From Vagococcus bubulae (GTDB lineage Bacteria; Bacillota; Bacilli; Lactobacillales; Vagococcaceae): a stretch of 64,000 bases of DNA. The stretch covers positions 61,012-125,011 of the forward strand of contig NZ_NGJT01000005.1 in the NCBI RefSeq assembly GCF_003950315.1. Direction: 5' to 3'. Below the pieces are notes generated by a model. The model did not search any database. It was not told the DNA's origin and worked only from the letters and a program-made list of their open reading frames with translations. Position 1 is the stretch's first letter. Every line of letters begins with the position of its first letter. Positions 9,937 through 18,135 of the stretch are shown here, piece after piece. The position numbers and the translations under genes were made by a program.

Positions 9937-11631
9937 TTACATATTATCTGGTGACTGAATACCTAATAAACGTAATCCTTCTTTAATGACAACAGATACT
10001 GAATAAACAAGAGCTAATCTAGCCTCTTTTTCATTATTATCTTCTAAAATTTTAGTTTTAGAATAGTATTTATTAAATTTTTGAGCTAAATCAATTAAAT
10101 ACTTCGCAACAACAGATGGCTCATATTTTTTATAAGCTTCTTGAACTTTGGCTGGGAAACTATATAATGCTTTCACTACTTCCCAAGATTCATCATCTGA
10201 TAAAGAATAATCTTCATGGGCTGTTGGTGCAGTCCAGTTTGCTTTTCTTAAAATACTTTCACATCTTGAACGAGTGTATTGGACATAAGGACCAGTTTCT
10301 CCTTCAAATTGAATAATATGATCTAAGTTAAAATCAAAATTATTCAAACGATCGTTTTTAAGGTCGTGGAATACAACTGCTCCTACACCTACTTGATGCG
10401 CCACTTCTTCTTTATTTTCTAACGTTGGATTTTTTTCATTGATAATATTTTGTGTCGCATTAATTGCTTCATTCAACACTTCTTCTAAAAGAATAACATT
10501 TCCTTTACGTGTCGATAATTTTTTACCATTAGATGTGATTAAGCCAAACGGAATATGTTTAATATCATCTGACCAATCATAATTCATTTCTTTTAACACA
10601 GCTTTTAATTGTTTGAAATGAATCGATTGTTCATTTCCCACCACGTAAATTGATTCATCAAAATCATAGTTTTCTTTACGATACATTGCAGCAGCCAAAT
10701 CACGTGTAATATAAAGTGTTGCTCCATCTGATTTTCTAATCAATGCAGGATTTAAATCATATTTTTCAAGATTGACAATATCAGCACCATCATCTGAAAC
10801 TAATAAGTTTTTCTCAAGTAAGATATCAATCACTGGTTGCATTTTGTCATTATAGAATGCTTCACCATTATATGAGTCAAACTCAATCCCTAACATATCA
10901 TATACTTTTTGGAATTCTTTTAACGACTCTTCGCGGAACCATGTCCACAATTCAATCGCCTCAGCATCGCCATCTTCTAATTTTTTAAACCATGCACGAG
11001 CTTGATCATCAAGTTCTGGGTGTTTTTCTGCTTCTTCATGGAAATGGACATATAGAGAAAGTAACTCACTGATTGGGTTTTCTTTAACTTTTGCTTCGTC
11101 TCCCCATTTTTTGTATGCCACAATTAATTTACCAAACTGTGTTCCCCAGTCACCCACATGATTAATTTTTACTGGTGTGTATCCTACTTTAGCCGCCAAT
11201 TCAGCCAATGAATTTCCAATAACTGTTGAGCGCAAATGACCCATTGACATAGGTTTTGCTATATTTGGTGAAGACATATCAATGACAACATTTTTATCTT
11301 GCCCAAGTGTTGAATCACCATAATGATTTTTTTCAGATACCACTTCATTTAATACTGTGTTACTCACTTCTGATTTTTTAAGGAAGAAGTTGATGTATCC
11401 CCCCATTGGTGTAATTTGTTCGTAATTTTTCGTCTCAATTTCTTTAGATAGTTCTTCTGCAATCACATTTGGTGCTTTTCTTTGGATTTTAGATAAAGAA
11501 AATACTGGAAAAGAGTAATCTCCATGACTACTTACTTTTGGTTTTTCAATCAAATTTAAAATATCCTCATAACTTAATTGCTCACCTAGTACGGCTGTTA
11601 AATCTTTAGCAATCATTTCTTTAAAATTCAT
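9937..11631 (-). CDS. argS: Arginyl-tRNA synthetase
   Basis: Class I aminoacyl-tRNA synthetase that charges tRNA-Arg. It has the N-terminal Add1 domain (residues 1-90), the HIGH-type motif as SPNIAKPMSMGHLRSTVIG, the KMSKS-equivalent around SNGKKLSTRKGN, and a C-terminal DALR anticodon-binding domain (about 450-564). 564 residues is standard. The ATG at 11631 follows AGGAGG by 8 bp; an in-frame ATG at 11649 lies upstream of that Shine-Dalgarno and is rejected. It has its own promoter and a terminator-bearing leader after argR, see the leader entry. Confidence 0.97.
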   Translation of the reverse strand: MNFKEMIAKDLTAVLGEQLSYEDILNLIEKPKVSSHGDYSFPVFSLSKIQRKAPNVIAEELSKEIETKNYEQITPMGGYINFFLKKSEVSNTVLNEVVSEKNHYGDSTLGQDKNVVIDMSSPNIAKPMSMGHLRSTVIGNSLAELAAKVGYTPVKINHVGDWGTQFGKLIVAYKKWGDEAKVKENPISELLSLYVHFHEEAEKHPELDDQARAWFKKLEDGDAEAIELWTWFREESLKEFQKVYDMLGIEFDSYNGEAFYNDKMQPVIDILLEKNLLVSDDGADIVNLEKYDLNPALIRKSDGATLYITRDLAAAMYRKENYDFDESIYVVGNEQSIHFKQLKAVLKEMNYDWSDDIKHIPFGLITSNGKKLSTRKGNVILLEEVLNEAINATQNIINEKNPTLENKEEVAHQVGVGAVVFHDLKNDRLNNFDFNLDHIIQFEGETGPYVQYTRSRCESILRKANWTAPTAHEDYSLSDDESWEVVKALYSFPAKVQEAYKKYEPSVVAKYLIDLAQKFNKYYSKTKILEDNNEKEARLALVYSVSVVIKEGLRLLGIQSPDNM

Positions 11632-11654
11632 AAAGTGAATCCTCCTCATATTAA

Positions 11655-11781
11655 TAAAAAAACGTCATCCTATTAAGTTAGTGTCTTAACAGGAGACGAC
11701 ATAAATAGTCATAAACTAGTTTATTTATTCAATAGTTACTATATTGATATCGCTCTTACGCGAACAAGCATCATTCCTACT
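11655..11781 (-). promoter_or_regulatory. argS leader with intrinsic terminator (putative attenuator)
   Basis: From a predicted transcript start near 11781 the RNA passes a TCGC/GCGA hairpin, a TCAATA-tagtaac-TATTGA hairpin, a hairpin around AAACTAGTTT, and then a terminator: CGTC-CCT-TTAAG pairs with CTTAA-AGG-GACG, followed by T7 (11655-11699), all before the argS ribosome binding site. No AGGGUGG T-box sequence is present and the leader is too short for a T-box. An 11-codon reading frame in it is listed separately. The hairpin could instead be a simple argR terminator. Confidence 0.6.
11739..11774 (-). CDS. Possible 11-residue argS leader peptide with two Arg codons
   Basis: ATG ATG CTT GTT CGC GTA AGA GCG ATA TCA ATA TAG would encode MMLVRVRAISI. 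Two of eleven codons are arginine, one the CGC codon that should be rare in such AT-rich DNA. It begins about seven bases from the predicted transcript start with only GTAGGA as a ribosome binding site, and its stop lies in the TCAATA/TATTGA hairpin. Such a frame could arise by chance; translation is not shown. Confidence 0.3.
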   Translation of the reverse strand: MMLVRVRAISI

Positions 11782-11787
11782 CGGTAT

Positions 11788-11793
11788 ATTATA
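11788..11793 (-). promoter_or_regulatory. argS promoter, extended -10
   Basis: Minus-strand TGCTATAAT is an extended -10 (TGn plus consensus TATAAT). The -35 is poor (TTAGAT at 18 bp). It lies about 65 bp downstream of the argR stop. Confidence 0.6.
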
Positions 11794-11855
11794 GCAATAC
11801 TTCACTTAAAAATCTAACTAAAAATACAGATTTATTCCTGTTTTTCTTTAAACAC

Positions 11856-12347
11856 TCATCTCTGATTTATCATAAATTGATCAAAGTACTCATACACTTC
11901 CGTTGCTTCATCTTTTGATTGAGATAAAATTAAAATCGTATCATCACCAGCAATGCATCCAACCATTTCTTTAAACGTTTGACGAACATTGTCAATCAAT
12001 ACGCCCATTAATTGTCCGTTCCCTGGAAGGACGTTTAATACATTAGTAAATTCGATTTGAGTAAGCGATACCCCGACCTCTGAAACTAATTTTTTTAAAC
12101 GCTCCTCATCAGTTAATTGTGTGGCGTCTTTCAACTCATCACTACTAGTGGTTAATATTTTATAGTAAGAAATACCATCTTGACCATGACTTTTTATAAT
12201 ATTTAATTCACGCATATCCCTAGAAATAGTTGATTGTGTTGTGTGAACGTTGGCGTCTTCTAAGTGACGAATTAAATCGGCTTGATTTTCAATTATATTG
12301 TCAGAAATCACTCTTTTTAAAATATCTTGGCGCTCTTTCTTATTCAC
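11856..12347 (-). CDS. argR: Arginine repressor, ArgR family
   Basis: DNA-binding regulator of arginine metabolism. N-terminal winged helix (residues 1-70, with TTQSTISRDMRELNIIK) and C-terminal oligomerisation and arginine-binding domain (about 85-160, with GCIAGDDTILILS). 163 residues, slightly longer than the usual 150. The start codon is GTG at 12347, preceded by AGGAGAGG at good spacing; there is no better ATG. The region upstream contains AT-rich sequence of the ARG-box kind (TGAATA near 12382), too weak to call. Its position directly before argS is common in this group and suggests arginine-dependent control. Confidence 0.93.
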   Translation of the reverse strand: MNKKERQDILKRVISDNIIENQADLIRHLEDANVHTTQSTISRDMRELNIIKSHGQDGISYYKILTTSSDELKDATQLTDEERLKKLVSEVGVSLTQIEFTNVLNVLPGNGQLMGVLIDNVRQTFKEMVGCIAGDDTILILSQSKDEATEVYEYFDQFMINQR

Positions 12348-12405
12348 GTGCCTCTCCTCTATCTTTCATAATAAATAGGTATTCATTATCTTACTAAATA
12401 CAACG

Positions 12406-13917
12406 CTATTTCTCAAGACTTTCTTTTAACTTATCTGTATTTAAAAAATCATATTGAGAGAAAAATGGCGATAATTTTTCTAATACTAGTTGATTTTTCC
12501 CAACTTCATCATTTTCAACTTGAAGGACCAGTAATGGCTCATGTAAACTCATGCGTAGTAAAAACCAACCTGAACCAAATTCTTCACTAACATTAACACG
12601 AATTCCTTCTTCATTATCCATATCAATACTAAAACCTTGCGTTTCTGCTACCAAATCATGCATCGCAGCAATAACCGATTCTCCTGATATTCGGTAATCT
12701 TCACCGCTAATTTTAAATCGAATTTCAGTTGTTTCTTCAGGTTGTTTTAAGTTGGCAATCAGGTCACTCAATTCTTGATTATTTTCTTTTAATTTTGGCA
12801 ATAACATCAGAATTTTAGCCACCACATAAGCACCATCATCTAAGAAATAATTTTCTTTAAACGCAGCATGACCACTTGTTTCAATAGATAGTGGTACATC
12901 GATTCCCTGGTTGTTTAATTCAATGCCTTTATTAATAACATTACGATACCCACATAAGTAACGCACTTGTTTTCCATCTAAACTTTCAATAAAATCTTTC
13001 AAATGACTAGATGTTGGGGAATTCGTTACAATCGTTGCCCCAGGAGATTCTTCTAACACAATGTGGGATAACACGGCAATCAAATTATTACGATTAATCA
13101 CTTCGCCTGTTTTATCCACTACAGCTGCTCTATCAACATCTGTATCAAAAATCACACCTAAATCGGCTTGTTGATTTAAAACGGCTTGTTTAATACTTTC
13201 CATAGCTTCTTTGTTATCAGGATTTGGAATGTGATTAGGAAAATGTCCATCAGGATTTAAAAATTGGCTACCTGTTGTGTCTGCTCCTAACGTTTCTAAC
13301 ACTTTTTCAGCAAAGAATCCTCCCGCACCATTTCCAGCATCTAATACAATGTGAAACCCTTTAAGTGGTTGTTTATTTCCAGTTTCTTTTTGTATTTTCT
13401 CCACTAAATCATTTGCATAGTCCGAAATAACTTCTTGTTTTTCAAGCGTTCCTTTTATCTCAGTATCTTCTATATATACAGGAGCATGTTCTAAAATGAA
13501 CTCGATATCTTCATGCTCTGCTCCACCATCTTTGGTAAATAATTTAATTCCATTATAATAAAAAGGCAAGTGGCTTGCTGTGATCATGATACCAGCGTCT
13601 GCATTGAATGCGTCAAATTGCGTAGCCATAAACATAGCTGGAGTTGTTGATAATCCTGTATCTATCACATGAACATCTTCTGTTAATAACGACTGAATCA
13701 GTCCCTCTTTTATCGAGTCTCCAGATAAACGGCTATCTTGCCCAATAGCAATTCTTATAGGTGAATGTGTCACTTTTTTTTCTTTTCTTAACCAAGCAAC
13801 TACCCCTTTAGCAATTTGTTTCGCTTGCTTTGCTTCTAAATTAGCTTCAAACCCCTCAGCAGAAATTGCTATACCTCGAATATCAGAACCATTTTGTAAT
13901 CGTTTTAACTCTGTCAT
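12406..13917 (-). CDS. Phosphohexomutase (phosphomannomutase/phosphoglucomutase family)
   Basis: Cytoplasmic alpha-D-phosphohexomutase that interconverts hexose 6- and 1-phosphates. The phosphoserine loop is MITASHLPFYYNG (Ser115; ASHLP rather than the common ASHNP), the metal-binding loop is DTDVDRA (Asp258, Asp260, Asp262), and the sugar-binding loop is ETSGHAAF. 503 residues with all four domains. The ASHLP variant and divergence from typical PgcA make the preferred sugar uncertain: mannose and glucose phosphates are both possible. It has an AGGAGG and its own upstream promoter. Confidence 0.88.
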   Translation of the reverse strand: MTELKRLQNGSDIRGIAISAEGFEANLEAKQAKQIAKGVVAWLRKEKKVTHSPIRIAIGQDSRLSGDSIKEGLIQSLLTEDVHVIDTGLSTTPAMFMATQFDAFNADAGIMITASHLPFYYNGIKLFTKDGGAEHEDIEFILEHAPVYIEDTEIKGTLEKQEVISDYANDLVEKIQKETGNKQPLKGFHIVLDAGNGAGGFFAEKVLETLGADTTGSQFLNPDGHFPNHIPNPDNKEAMESIKQAVLNQQADLGVIFDTDVDRAAVVDKTGEVINRNNLIAVLSHIVLEESPGATIVTNSPTSSHLKDFIESLDGKQVRYLCGYRNVINKGIELNNQGIDVPLSIETSGHAAFKENYFLDDGAYVVAKILMLLPKLKENNQELSDLIANLKQPEETTEIRFKISGEDYRISGESVIAAMHDLVAETQGFSIDMDNEEGIRVNVSEEFGSGWFLLRMSLHEPLLVLQVENDEVGKNQLVLEKLSPFFSQYDFLNTDKLKESLEK

Positions 13918-13995
13918 ATAAACATCCTCCTAGTTAGGTACTTATTTCACCTTAACACTATATCTATGATTTCTATAGTCATGTGTCATACAAAC

Positions 13996-14001
13996 ATTAT
14001 A
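13996..14001 (-). promoter_or_regulatory. Phosphohexomutase promoter, extended -10
   Basis: Minus-strand TGATATAAT gives an extended -10 with perfect TATAAT, about 80 bp upstream of the start codon. No good -35 is visible. Confidence 0.55.
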
Positions 14002-14048
14002 TCAAAAAACACCTGACTTTTCCTTTTTACTTTATTTTCATAAACGCT

Positions 14049-14092
14049 TAAAAAGACGATAAATTCTGTTTTAACAAAACCTATCGTCTTTA
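14049..14092 (-). terminator. Terminator of the lacC-lacD-agaS operon
   Basis: AAGACGATA pairs with TATCGTCTT, with GTTTT/AAAAC continuing the stem, followed by T5 on the minus strand, right after the lacC stop. Confidence 0.8.
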
Positions 14093-14095
14093 TTA

Positions 14096-15028
14096 TTATT
14101 TATCGATAAAAATTCTATCATAAATTTGATTAAATTGAGTCACATCAACAGAACCAGTCGTGTCTTCCATCGCATTCAACATTCCTAAAGTCATCGCATA
14201 CTTTAAAGTGTCTTCTATGGGTAACTCTTTAGCCAGTCCAATCGCAAGCCCTGCCACACTTGAATCGCCACTACCTACTGGATTTTTGACAGAAATTGTT
14301 GGAATCTTCACTCGGTAAAACGAGTCTTCATATTTCACAAACGCCCCATCTTTCCCTAGCGATACCATGATTAACGCAACACCATCAAATAAGGGATGCG
14401 TTAACATATCTGGTAAATTGGTGTAATCTTCTGTTACTTTTTCTCCAATTAAAGCCTGTAATTCGTCACTATTGGGTTTGATGGCATAAGGTTTATGTTC
14501 CCCTGTTAAAGCACATTTCAAACTATCTCCTGATGTGTCTAAGATTACTTTTGTTTGACTGTCAGATAACAACGTCAACAACTGAGAATAGTAATCTACT
14601 GGCACACCTTTTGGTAAGCTCCCTGATAACGTCACGACTTGACTTGTCTTAGCTAAGTTTAAAAAAATGGTTTCAAACGCGACAAGTTCTTCTTCAGAAA
14701 TAACCGGACCAGACTCCAACACTTCTGTTTGTTTTCCGTCATCATGTAAGATAGCAATACAATTTCTTGTGTCACCCTCTATGTCAGAAAAGTGATGGTT
14801 GATTCCTTCTTTCGATAAGTTTTCTCGAATAAATGCTCCTAGCATCCCACCTAAAAGACCGGTACTTACTACTTTCTCATTCATCTGATGAATCACACGC
14901 GTCACATTTAATCCCTTACCACCGGCTGTTTTTCTCACCTGATCACAACGATTCACATCATTTATTACGAGCGTATCTAATGGGTAAGAAATATCGACAG
15001 ATGGATTCATCGTTACTGATACAATCAT
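14096..15028 (-). CDS. lacC: Tagatose-6-phosphate kinase
   Basis: PfkB-family kinase that converts tagatose-6-phosphate to tagatose-1,6-bisphosphate. N-terminal VTMNPSVDISYPLDTL, KTAGGKGLNVTRV, and the C-terminal catalytic motif NPVGSGDSSVAGLA. 310 residues. Sequence alone cannot separate it from 1-phosphofructokinase, but it lies 11 bp after a tagatose-bisphosphate aldolase and in an operon with AgaS, which supports the tagatose role. It is the last gene before a terminator. Confidence 0.88.
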   Translation of the reverse strand: MIVSVTMNPSVDISYPLDTLVINDVNRCDQVRKTAGGKGLNVTRVIHQMNEKVVSTGLLGGMLGAFIRENLSKEGINHHFSDIEGDTRNCIAILHDDGKQTEVLESGPVISEEELVAFETIFLNLAKTSQVVTLSGSLPKGVPVDYYSQLLTLLSDSQTKVILDTSGDSLKCALTGEHKPYAIKPNSDELQALIGEKVTEDYTNLPDMLTHPLFDGVALIMVSLGKDGAFVKYEDSFYRVKIPTISVKNPVGSGDSSVAGLAIGLAKELPIEDTLKYAMTLGMLNAMEDTTGSVDVTQFNQIYDRIFIDK

Positions 15029-15039
15029 CTGGTCACCTA

Positions 15040-16035
15040 CTATGATAATTTAGTGTGCCAAGATGAGGCAGTCGCATGCAATGCCTCATTTAGCTCGTCC
15101 ATATTTTGTTTTCCTTGTGTGTTTAACCACTTAATGGCGGCATCTTTTCCTTCTTTGACAAAGACTTCGACACTATCTTTCCAAGTGGCACGTCCACAAA
15201 GCACCCCATTAAATGTTGAGCCAGCTTCTTTTGCAAAGTATAGCGTCTCTTGGAATAACTTGGCACTAACACCTGCACTTAAAAAGATAAATGGTAGATG
15301 TGTGCTCTCACTTTGTTCTTTGAAATAACTTAGTGCTTCCTCTTTTGTATACACGACATCAGAGGCCTCTTTTGCGAATCCTTCAACATAATTCATGTTC
15401 ACTGGTACTTCCACTTTCAAGACATCCACTTGATAACGATCTTTTGAGAATTCCTTCATCATTTCATTGACTTTATGTGGTTTAACTTTTGCGTAATCTT
15501 TTCCTTTTGCATCATCTATTAGGGCGTCATAAGTTAATAGTTCAAGATAAAACGGCATATCTTCCGCTACACACTCTGACCCAATGCGCTCTACAAAAGC
15601 TTGTTTTCTTTCATTAATCTCATCTGACTCGTCCACATCATAATAAAGTAAAAATTTCACCGCATCAGCACCTACTTCTTTTAATCGCAAAGCTGACCAT
15701 TCCGGTAATAAATCAGGAAAGCGACCAGGTTCAGTGGCGTCATATCCTGTTTTTTCATAAGCGAATAGAAGACCTGATTCTTCTACTTTTACTTTAGAAG
15801 CAGGTAAGCCGTATTCTGGGTCTAATAAAATAGAAGAAGAATAGGGAGTTAAATACTCTGAAATAAGTTCTTTAAATTCGACAATTGCAGATTCAACATC
15901 GCCATTAAACCCTTGTTCTGACAACATTCGTTTTAATGCCCCACGTTGATCAATCGCAAGTGCAGCGATCACACCCTCTTTTGTCGACAAATGATTCATT
16001 CGTGCTAATTTTTTTTCACTAATTTTTTTCATCAT
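15040..16035 (-). CDS. lacD: Tagatose-1,6-bisphosphate aldolase (class I)
   Basis: Splits tagatose-1,6-bisphosphate into dihydroxyacetone phosphate and glyceraldehyde-3-phosphate. TIM-barrel of the LacD family with [13 protein letters not shown] near the N-terminus, [29 protein letters not shown] with the Schiff-base lysine region, and SAGVSAKLF. 331 residues, close to the family length of about 326. Two adjacent ATG codons are possible starts after GAGGG. It shares the operon with lacC and agaS. Confidence 0.95.
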   Translation of the reverse strand: MMKKISEKKLARMNHLSTKEGVIAALAIDQRGALKRMLSEQGFNGDVESAIVEFKELISEYLTPYSSSILLDPEYGLPASKVKVEESGLLFAYEKTGYDATEPGRFPDLLPEWSALRLKEVGADAVKFLLYYDVDESDEINERKQAFVERIGSECVAEDMPFYLELLTYDALIDDAKGKDYAKVKPHKVNEMMKEFSKDRYQVDVLKVEVPVNMNYVEGFAKEASDVVYTKEEALSYFKEQSESTHLPFIFLSAGVSAKLFQETLYFAKEAGSTFNGVLCGRATWKDSVEVFVKEGKDAAIKWLNTQGKQNMDELNEALHATASSWHTKLS

Positions 16036-16052
16036 AAACCCTCTTTTCTATT

Positions 16053-17213
16053 TTATTTAAATGGATGAATGGTCACGCCTTGAACGACGCGATTTACTGT
16101 ACCACTTGGTGAAGGGGTATCCGGCTTATTTTCTACTTTAACAGAAGTTAAAAGTGCGATTACTTGAGCAATCATCACTAATGGTAATGCTAAAAATCCG
16201 TCCGACAATTGATAATCGTTTGTTAGAAAGATATTTTTTCCACTGTAATTTGTTTTATTTTGTGACAAAGCAATGGTTTCAACTGCGATGCCATTACCCT
16301 TAATTTCTTCTAAAATATCTAAATCATATTGTTTTGTGTAATCGTCATTACTAATAAAGCCAAATACCAAAGTCTTGTCATCAACAAAGGATTTAGGACC
16401 ATGTCTAAACCCTAAAGATGAATCAAATACTGTTGCAATTTTTCCAGCTGTTAATTCTAATAATTTTAACTGCGCTTCTCTAGTCAATCCTGATAAACTT
16501 CCAGACCCTAGATAAACCACACGATTAAACTCATTTGCAACAATGTCTGCCAAAACATCTTCCATATCTAGAACTTGTTGACCCATTTCAGACATAGCTG
16601 AAACAATGGCATCATGTTCTTTATGAACACAATCAAATGCTAATAAAGCGGTTAGCGTCATACATGAAAAGCTTCCTGTCATGGCAAACCCTTGATCGTT
16701 TGAACGTGACGGCATTAGAATAACAAAAGAATTAGCGTCTTCTTTTGCATTTACTGCTAGTTTTCCTTCTGGAGCACAGCTAATAATCAAATGTTTAACA
16801 TTTTTAACGACTTGATTAGCTAGTTCGATGGTCGCTATACTCTCTGGGCTATTTCCACTTCTAGCAAATGATACAAGTAACGTTGGTTCATCTTCTTTTA
16901 AATAATTTAAAGGAGACGATACAATATCCGTTGTAGGAATAGATTCAAATATAAATTGAGAAGTATCACCATAACGTCTTAAATGTGGTTGTGCAACATC
17001 TCCAACATATGCAGATGTTCCGGCTCCAGTAAAGATGACACGTATTTTGTCTGTTGTTTCTTTTTTGAACGCTTCCAAAAATTGATTTAGTTTTTCTTTA
17101 TGGGCATTAAATATATCTAATGCCTCATTCCACAACTCTGGCTGCTGTTTTATTTCATTCGTTGTAATCACAGCACCTAAGTCTTCTAATTGTTTATCTG
17201 TCCAATCTAACAT
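16053..17213 (-). CDS. agaS: AgaS-type SIS-domain galactosamine-6-phosphate deaminase/isomerase
   Basis: Two SIS (sugar isomerase) domains, the first with VIFTGAGTSAYVGD and SFARSGNSPES, the second with VVYLGSGSLSGLTREAQLK, a phosphate-binding pattern, and GFRHGPKSFV. 386 residues, as for AgaS. AgaS enzymes turn galactosamine-6-phosphate into tagatose-6-phosphate and ammonia, which feeds the LacC and LacD reactions encoded next to it. The start ATG follows GGGAG at 9 bp. A glucosamine role is possible but less likely in this operon. Confidence 0.88.
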   Translation of the reverse strand: MLDWTDKQLEDLGAVITTNEIKQQPELWNEALDIFNAHKEKLNQFLEAFKKETTDKIRVIFTGAGTSAYVGDVAQPHLRRYGDTSQFIFESIPTTDIVSSPLNYLKEDEPTLLVSFARSGNSPESIATIELANQVVKNVKHLIISCAPEGKLAVNAKEDANSFVILMPSRSNDQGFAMTGSFSCMTLTALLAFDCVHKEHDAIVSAMSEMGQQVLDMEDVLADIVANEFNRVVYLGSGSLSGLTREAQLKLLELTAGKIATVFDSSLGFRHGPKSFVDDKTLVFGFISNDDYTKQYDLDILEEIKGNGIAVETIALSQNKTNYSGKNIFLTNDYQLSDGFLALPLVMIAQVIALLTSVKVENKPDTPSPSGTVNRVVQGVTIHPFK

Positions 17214-17232
17214 AATTATGCACTCCCTCTAG

Positions 17233-17955
17233 TTAATTTCTATTATGTAATACTTTATACCTAAATTGATCTGCTCGAGCCACACTAAGCGTATACTCTA
17301 TAATTTCATTTTCTTGATTGACTGTTTTCCTAACCAAATTAAGTGCAGCAGAACCTAATGGAACTTCAATACATTCTGCGTCTTTATCACTTACAATGCT
17401 GGCATAAAACTCTTCTTCAGCGTATTTAATTCGTTGATGATATGTATCAAAAAAAACATCATACATTGGTTTATTTTCTAGCATTTGACTTGTCAATCCT
17501 TCAAAACGCTTATAAGGTAAGTACGTTCTTTCTAACATCATTGGTTCATTATCTGCTAATCTCAAACGCTTTATTTTTATTAATGAACTCCCCTTCAGTA
17601 CACCCAATTGATCACTTAAATACTTATTGCTTTCTACAACAGAAAAGTCAATTATTTTCGTTGTGGGTTCTTTTCCTAATGATTTCATTTGTTCTGTAAA
17701 ACTATATGCACCTGTTAAGTTTAAAATACTATTTGAAACACTTGATACAAAAGTTCCTTTACCGTGTTTTTTATAGATAAAACCTAAGTTTTCTAACTCT
17801 TGTAAAGCTAGCCTTACTGTCGTGCGACTAACTCCATATATTTCTGCCAATTCTCTTTCTGATGGTAATAAGTCATGTGCTTTATGCTCTTTTTCAATTG
17901 ACTCTTTAATATCATCTACTAACTTCCCATAGAGTGATTGTTTTTTTGATTCCAT
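17233..17955 (-). CDS. GntR/HutC-family regulator of the aga operon
   Basis: Repressor with an N-terminal GntR winged helix (residues 1-70, LLPSERELAEIYGVSRTTVR, GKGTFVS) and a C-terminal UTRA effector domain (about 95-235). 240 residues. The ATG at 17955 is directly after AGGAGGGAAT; an in-frame GTG at 17973 overlaps the promoter side of that Shine-Dalgarno and is rejected. It is the first gene of the agaS-lacD-lacC operon, and a TACCA-N2-TGGTA palindrome lies in its leader, so autoregulation is likely. The effector is probably an amino-sugar phosphate, by analogy to NagR/AgaR. Confidence 0.88.
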   Translation of the reverse strand: MESKKQSLYGKLVDDIKESIEKEHKAHDLLPSERELAEIYGVSRTTVRLALQELENLGFIYKKHGKGTFVSSVSNSILNLTGAYSFTEQMKSLGKEPTTKIIDFSVVESNKYLSDQLGVLKGSSLIKIKRLRLADNEPMMLERTYLPYKRFEGLTSQMLENKPMYDVFFDTYHQRIKYAEEEFYASIVSDKDAECIEVPLGSAALNLVRKTVNQENEIIEYTLSVARADQFRYKVLHNRN

Positions 17956-17978
17956 ATTCCCTCCTAATACCACTTTAA

Positions 17979-17990
17979 TACCAACTGGTA
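17979..17990. promoter_or_regulatory. GntR-type operator TACCA-N2-TGGTA
   Basis: TACCAACTGGTA is a perfect inverted repeat apart from the central two bases and resembles known NagR/AgaR sites. It lies just downstream of the predicted -10 of the regulator operon. A further half site (ATACCAC) lies 8 bp away. Confidence 0.6.
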
Positions 17991-18002
17991 GTAACCACTT
18001 GC

Positions 18003-18031
18003 ATTATCTATGATATCTATTTTTTTGTCAA
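18003..18031 (-). promoter_or_regulatory. Promoter of the gntR-agaS-lacD-lacC operon
   Basis: TTGACA (complement of 18026-18031), 17 bp, GATAAT (complement of 18003-18008). Confidence 0.8.
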
Positions 18032-18091
18032 CCCTTTACAATAATACTCCCTTCCGTTCGTAAAACGCTTTATTTTTGGTCAGTTTTATTG

Positions 18092-18118
18092 TACAATGAC
18101 TTTAACTTAACATGTTAA
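18092..18118 (+). promoter_or_regulatory. Promoter and TAACATGTTA operator of the GH88-GH35 operon
   Basis: TACAAT at 18092-18097 is a likely -10 (the -35, TTTATT, is weak). Ten bases on lies the perfect 12-bp palindrome TTAACATGTTAA (18107-18118). The core TAACATGTTA recurs in front of the mannose-family PTS and, with one change, in front of the second GntR gene. Confidence 0.6.
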
Positions 18119-18135
18119 TATATGGAGGTAATAAA

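Noticed and set aside
11640..11855. T-box riboswitch upstream of argS
   Set aside because: No AGGGUGGNACCGCG sequence, and only about 130 bases lie between the promoter and the start codon, too short for a T-box.
18058..18075. cre box before the GH88 gene around GTAAAACGCTTTAT
   Set aside because: Only 10 of 14 positions match the consensus, and the outer TG...CA bases are lost.
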